Shown: in pieces, positions 24,796-26,582 of the stretch
Layout: every line of letters begins with the position of its first letter
Numbering within the stretch: the stretch's first letter is position 1
From: an uncultured Oscillospiraceae bacterium
GTDB taxonomy: Bacteria; Bacillota; Clostridia; Oscillospirales; Oscillospiraceae
Assembly (NCBI GenBank): GCA_910587285.1
Contig: CAJULM010000036.1
Location: 1-26,582, forward strand
Direction of reading: 5' to 3'
Length of the DNA: 26,582 nucleotides
The notes under the pieces: generated by a model
The model's database searches: none
Told to the model about the DNA's origin: nothing
The model's input: only the letters and a program-made list of their open reading frames with translations
Translations under genes and position numbers: made by a program

Positions 24796-24840
24796 TAATA
24801 AGTGGCAGAAAACCGTTCACACCGGCGCCAAAAAAAGTTC

Positions 24841-24869
24841 TTCCCATAATAGGCAATCTGTGTTATATT
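24841..24869 (+). promoter_or_regulatory. Predicted promoter of the chemotaxis receptor gene
   Basis: TTCCCA (24841-24846, 4 of 6) and TATATT (24864-24869, 5 of 6) are 17 bases apart, with a TG extension just before the -10 box. I found no match to the sigma-28 flagellar pattern. The leader to the start codon would be about 110 bases. Confidence 0.45.
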
Positions 24870-24890
24870 GATTGCAAAGCTGATTACCCA

Positions 24891-24958
24891 CCAGCTCGGC
24901 TGGATTCCCAATTCCGGATTGGTGGATTGAACGGCTTTTATTCTGTCCATTGACAGAA
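24891..24958 (+). repeat. Small dyads in the leader of the chemotaxis receptor gene
   Basis: Three short inverted repeats follow one another: CCAGC/GCTGG (24891-24903), CCAAT/ATTGG (24908-24922) and TTCTGTC/GACAGAA (24941-24958, loop CATT). The last ends 11 bases before the AAAAGGAG of the gene, so it could influence translation or bind a regulator. Confidence 0.4.
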
Positions 24959-24986
24959 AACTATCCAAAAAAGGAGCGACAGGAAC

Positions 24987-26582
24987 GTGACAGGAAAGCA
25001 AGCGGACTCCGGTACCAGCCGGGAGATAAAACGGAGCCTGAATGGGCGGATATTGAGAAATACCACTCTTAATATCTTGATTTTGGTGGTCATATGCTGC
25101 GTGATTATGGCTGCTTCCTTGCAATCCCTCGCCAACAACATCTTGTTGGACAGCCTTCAGCCCATGGCCCGGCAGTCGGCTAAGACCGTGGAGGCCAACA
25201 TTCATATGCTGGCCGACCGTATGATGGGCATTGCCGGCGATCCCCGGATGAACACGGTATCCGCCGCCGGCCTGGGCGAAACGGAAGCGTCCCGCCCGGA
25301 TGCCGCGGCGACGGCGGCAAACCGCATGGTGGTATTGAAAGAAGCGGCGGAGCTGTACGAGCTTTACACCATCGCCCTGTATGACCTGGATGGGCGGCTG
25401 GTGCAGGGAATCGACGGCGCGCCGGAAAGCCTGGGCAGCGATTTTTTTGCGCTGCTGAAGGAGACAGACAATCTGACCATCGACGCTTCCACCATCTTCC
25501 AAGACAAGCTGGGCATTACGATGGGAATTCCTGTGAAGGAGAACGGCGAGACCGCTCTCTACGTGATGGGCGCCTATAAATATGATTTGCTGAACGATGT
25601 CATCAGCGGCATCAATCTGGGAAACACCGGAATGGCCTATATGGTCAACCGTGAGGGCGTCGTCACCGGCCACCCCAACCAGTCCCTTGCCCTCAGACAG
25701 ACCTCGCTGGATGAGCTCAGCGGCGGCAACAAGGGCGCTGTGGAGCGGGTGACCACCGGGGAAACGGGAGCGACGGAATATTCCTTCGCCGGGGAAAAGA
25801 TGCTCGTGGCCTTCTCTCCCATCCGAGGGACCCAGTGGTCGCTGGTCATCCAGATTCCCAAATCGGACTACAGCCATTTTATCACCGGAGCTATGCTGGT
25901 ATCAATCCTAGCCACCCTGGCCGGTTTGACAATCTCCATCCTGCTGATTCTGCGGTTTGCCCGCTCCATCTCCCATCCGGTGAAGTGCGTCACGGACCGG
26001 ATGGTGGCCCTCTCCAACGGCGACCTGCACACGGAGGTGCTGCCTGTCAGCACTGGAGATGAACTGGAGGTCATGACGCAGACGCTGGACGCCACCTTAG
26101 AAAGCGTAAACCGGTACATATCCGACATCCAGCAGGTACTGACCCGTGTTGCGGACGGCGACCTGCGCACCGGGCCCCAGGTGGACTATAAGGGCGATTT
26201 TGTGTTGATTCGCGGCAGCCTGCACACCATCACCCAATCCATGAACGAGACCCTCCTCGGATTCCGTTCCGCAGCGAATCGGCTTACCGCTATGGCGGAA
26301 CAGCTGAGCGGGCAGTCCGCACGGCTGCTCCAGGCCTCCATGGATCAGAATCAATCCACCGAGGCGCTGGTCCACGAGGTCACTCATGTGAAGGAGCGGC
26401 TGGCCGACGTTACGGAAAGCACCGGGCAGACCCGCTCCCAGACAGAGGAGATCAGCCAGCGCATTCAAACCGCCAATGAACAGATGCGCACCTTGTCCTC
26501 CGCCATGGATGACATCAGCGCAAATGCGCAGGAGATCACCAAGATCGCCAAGGCCATAGAAGATATTGCTTTCCAGACCAGT
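24987..26582 (+). CDS. Methyl-accepting chemotaxis protein (C-terminus beyond the right edge)
   Basis: 532 residues are visible. Transmembrane helix 1 (about 28-50) and helix 2 (about 300-323) bracket an extracellular dCache-like sensor (about 55-290, with LYTIALYDLDGRLVQG and GNTGMAYMVNREGVVTGHPN). Then come a HAMP domain (324-378, SISHPVKCVTDRM...GDLHTEV) and a second HAMP-like unit (380-425, DGDLRTGPQVDYKGDF). After these the helical signalling domain begins (from about 430), and the window ends at EDIAFQTS, just before the conserved hairpin tip that contacts CheA and CheW. The start is GTG at 24987, with AAAAGGAG 10 bases upstream. No ATG is equally well placed before the first membrane helix. 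It is divergent from the two-kinase operon. No che or flagellar genes are in the window. The attractant cannot be read from the sequence. Confidence 0.92.
   Translation, partial: MTGKQADSGTSREIKRSLNGRILRNTTLNILILVVICCVIMAASLQSLANNILLDSLQPMARQSAKTVEANIHMLADRMMGIAGDPRMNTVSAAGLGETEASRPDAAATAANRMVVLKEAAELYELYTIALYDLDGRLVQGIDGAPESLGSDFFALLKETDNLTIDASTIFQDKLGITMGIPVKENGETALYVMGAYKYDLLNDVISGINLGNTGMAYMVNREGVVTGHPNQSLALRQTSLDELSGGNKGAVERVTTGETGATEYSFAGEKMLVAFSPIRGTQWSLVIQIPKSDYSHFITGAMLVSILATLAGLTISILLILRFARSISHPVKCVTDRMVALSNGDLHTEVLPVSTGDELEVMTQTLDATLESVNRYISDIQQVLTRVADGDLRTGPQVDYKGDFVLIRGSLHTITQSMNETLLGFRSAANRLTAMAEQLSGQSARLLQASMDQNQSTEALVHEVTHVKERLADVTESTGQTRSQTEEISQRIQTANEQMRTLSSAMDDISANAQEITKIAKAIEDIAFQTS

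Noticed and set aside
24792..25877. A 361-codon minus-strand frame opposite the chemotaxis receptor
   Set aside because: It overlaps the predicted promoters and the receptor coding sequence, and its translation has no family features.

Overview
The window reads as a GC-rich chromosome of a gut-type Clostridia bacterium (Oscillospiraceae-like, for example relatives of Flavonifractor or Oscillibacter). This rests on the Tn1549/CTn-type conjugative cargo, strong AGGAGG-type ribosome binding sites, the GC-rich codon choice and a greA-lysS pair. No 16S or other taxonomic marker is present, so the assignment is an inference.

Region 1 (1 to about 16,712, almost all minus strand) is one arm of an integrative and conjugative element (ICE). 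In transcription order from right to left it holds: a 5'-truncated VirB4/TraE ATPase, a PAPS-reductase-like PP-loop protein, a DUF6674-like coiled-coil protein, an NlpC/P60 cell-wall hydrolase with a membrane anchor (CD1108 type), DUF4315, DUF4366, a small Cys-rich protein, topoisomerase III, a Cys-rich VLP-type protein, an ArdC-like antirestriction/metallopeptidase gene broken by a frameshift, a TTRAP-type small protein, and a giant DNA methylase/SNF2 helicase that runs off the left edge. A complete tnpV gene lies out of frame inside the linker of the giant gene. Most neighbours overlap by ATGA/GTGA or sit a few bases apart, so they look co-transcribed. The single plus-strand gene (11,270-11,572) shares an intermeshed divergent promoter with topB.

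Region 2 (16,713-17,026) is the junction. A perfect 14-bp inverted repeat sits exactly where virB4 loses its 5' part. It is followed by several more stem-loops, a probable lysS terminator and short direct repeats. Everything normally upstream of virB4 in such elements (relaxase, coupling protein, VirB6) is absent on this side, so the element looks deleted or rearranged here.

Region 3 (17,027-19,182) is core chromosome: lysS and greA, read leftward from a consensus sigma-A promoter.

Region 4 (19,323-26,582) is a sensory cluster. Two large hybrid histidine kinases (a soluble GAF-PAS-PAS kinase, then a membrane kinase with an extracellular sensor and one degenerate receiver) are read leftward. 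A methyl-accepting chemotaxis protein is read rightward from the same 374-base divergent intergenic region and is cut by the right edge. No DNA-binding response regulator is visible, so the output of the kinases is unknown. No tRNA, rRNA, CRISPR array or insertion sequence was seen.
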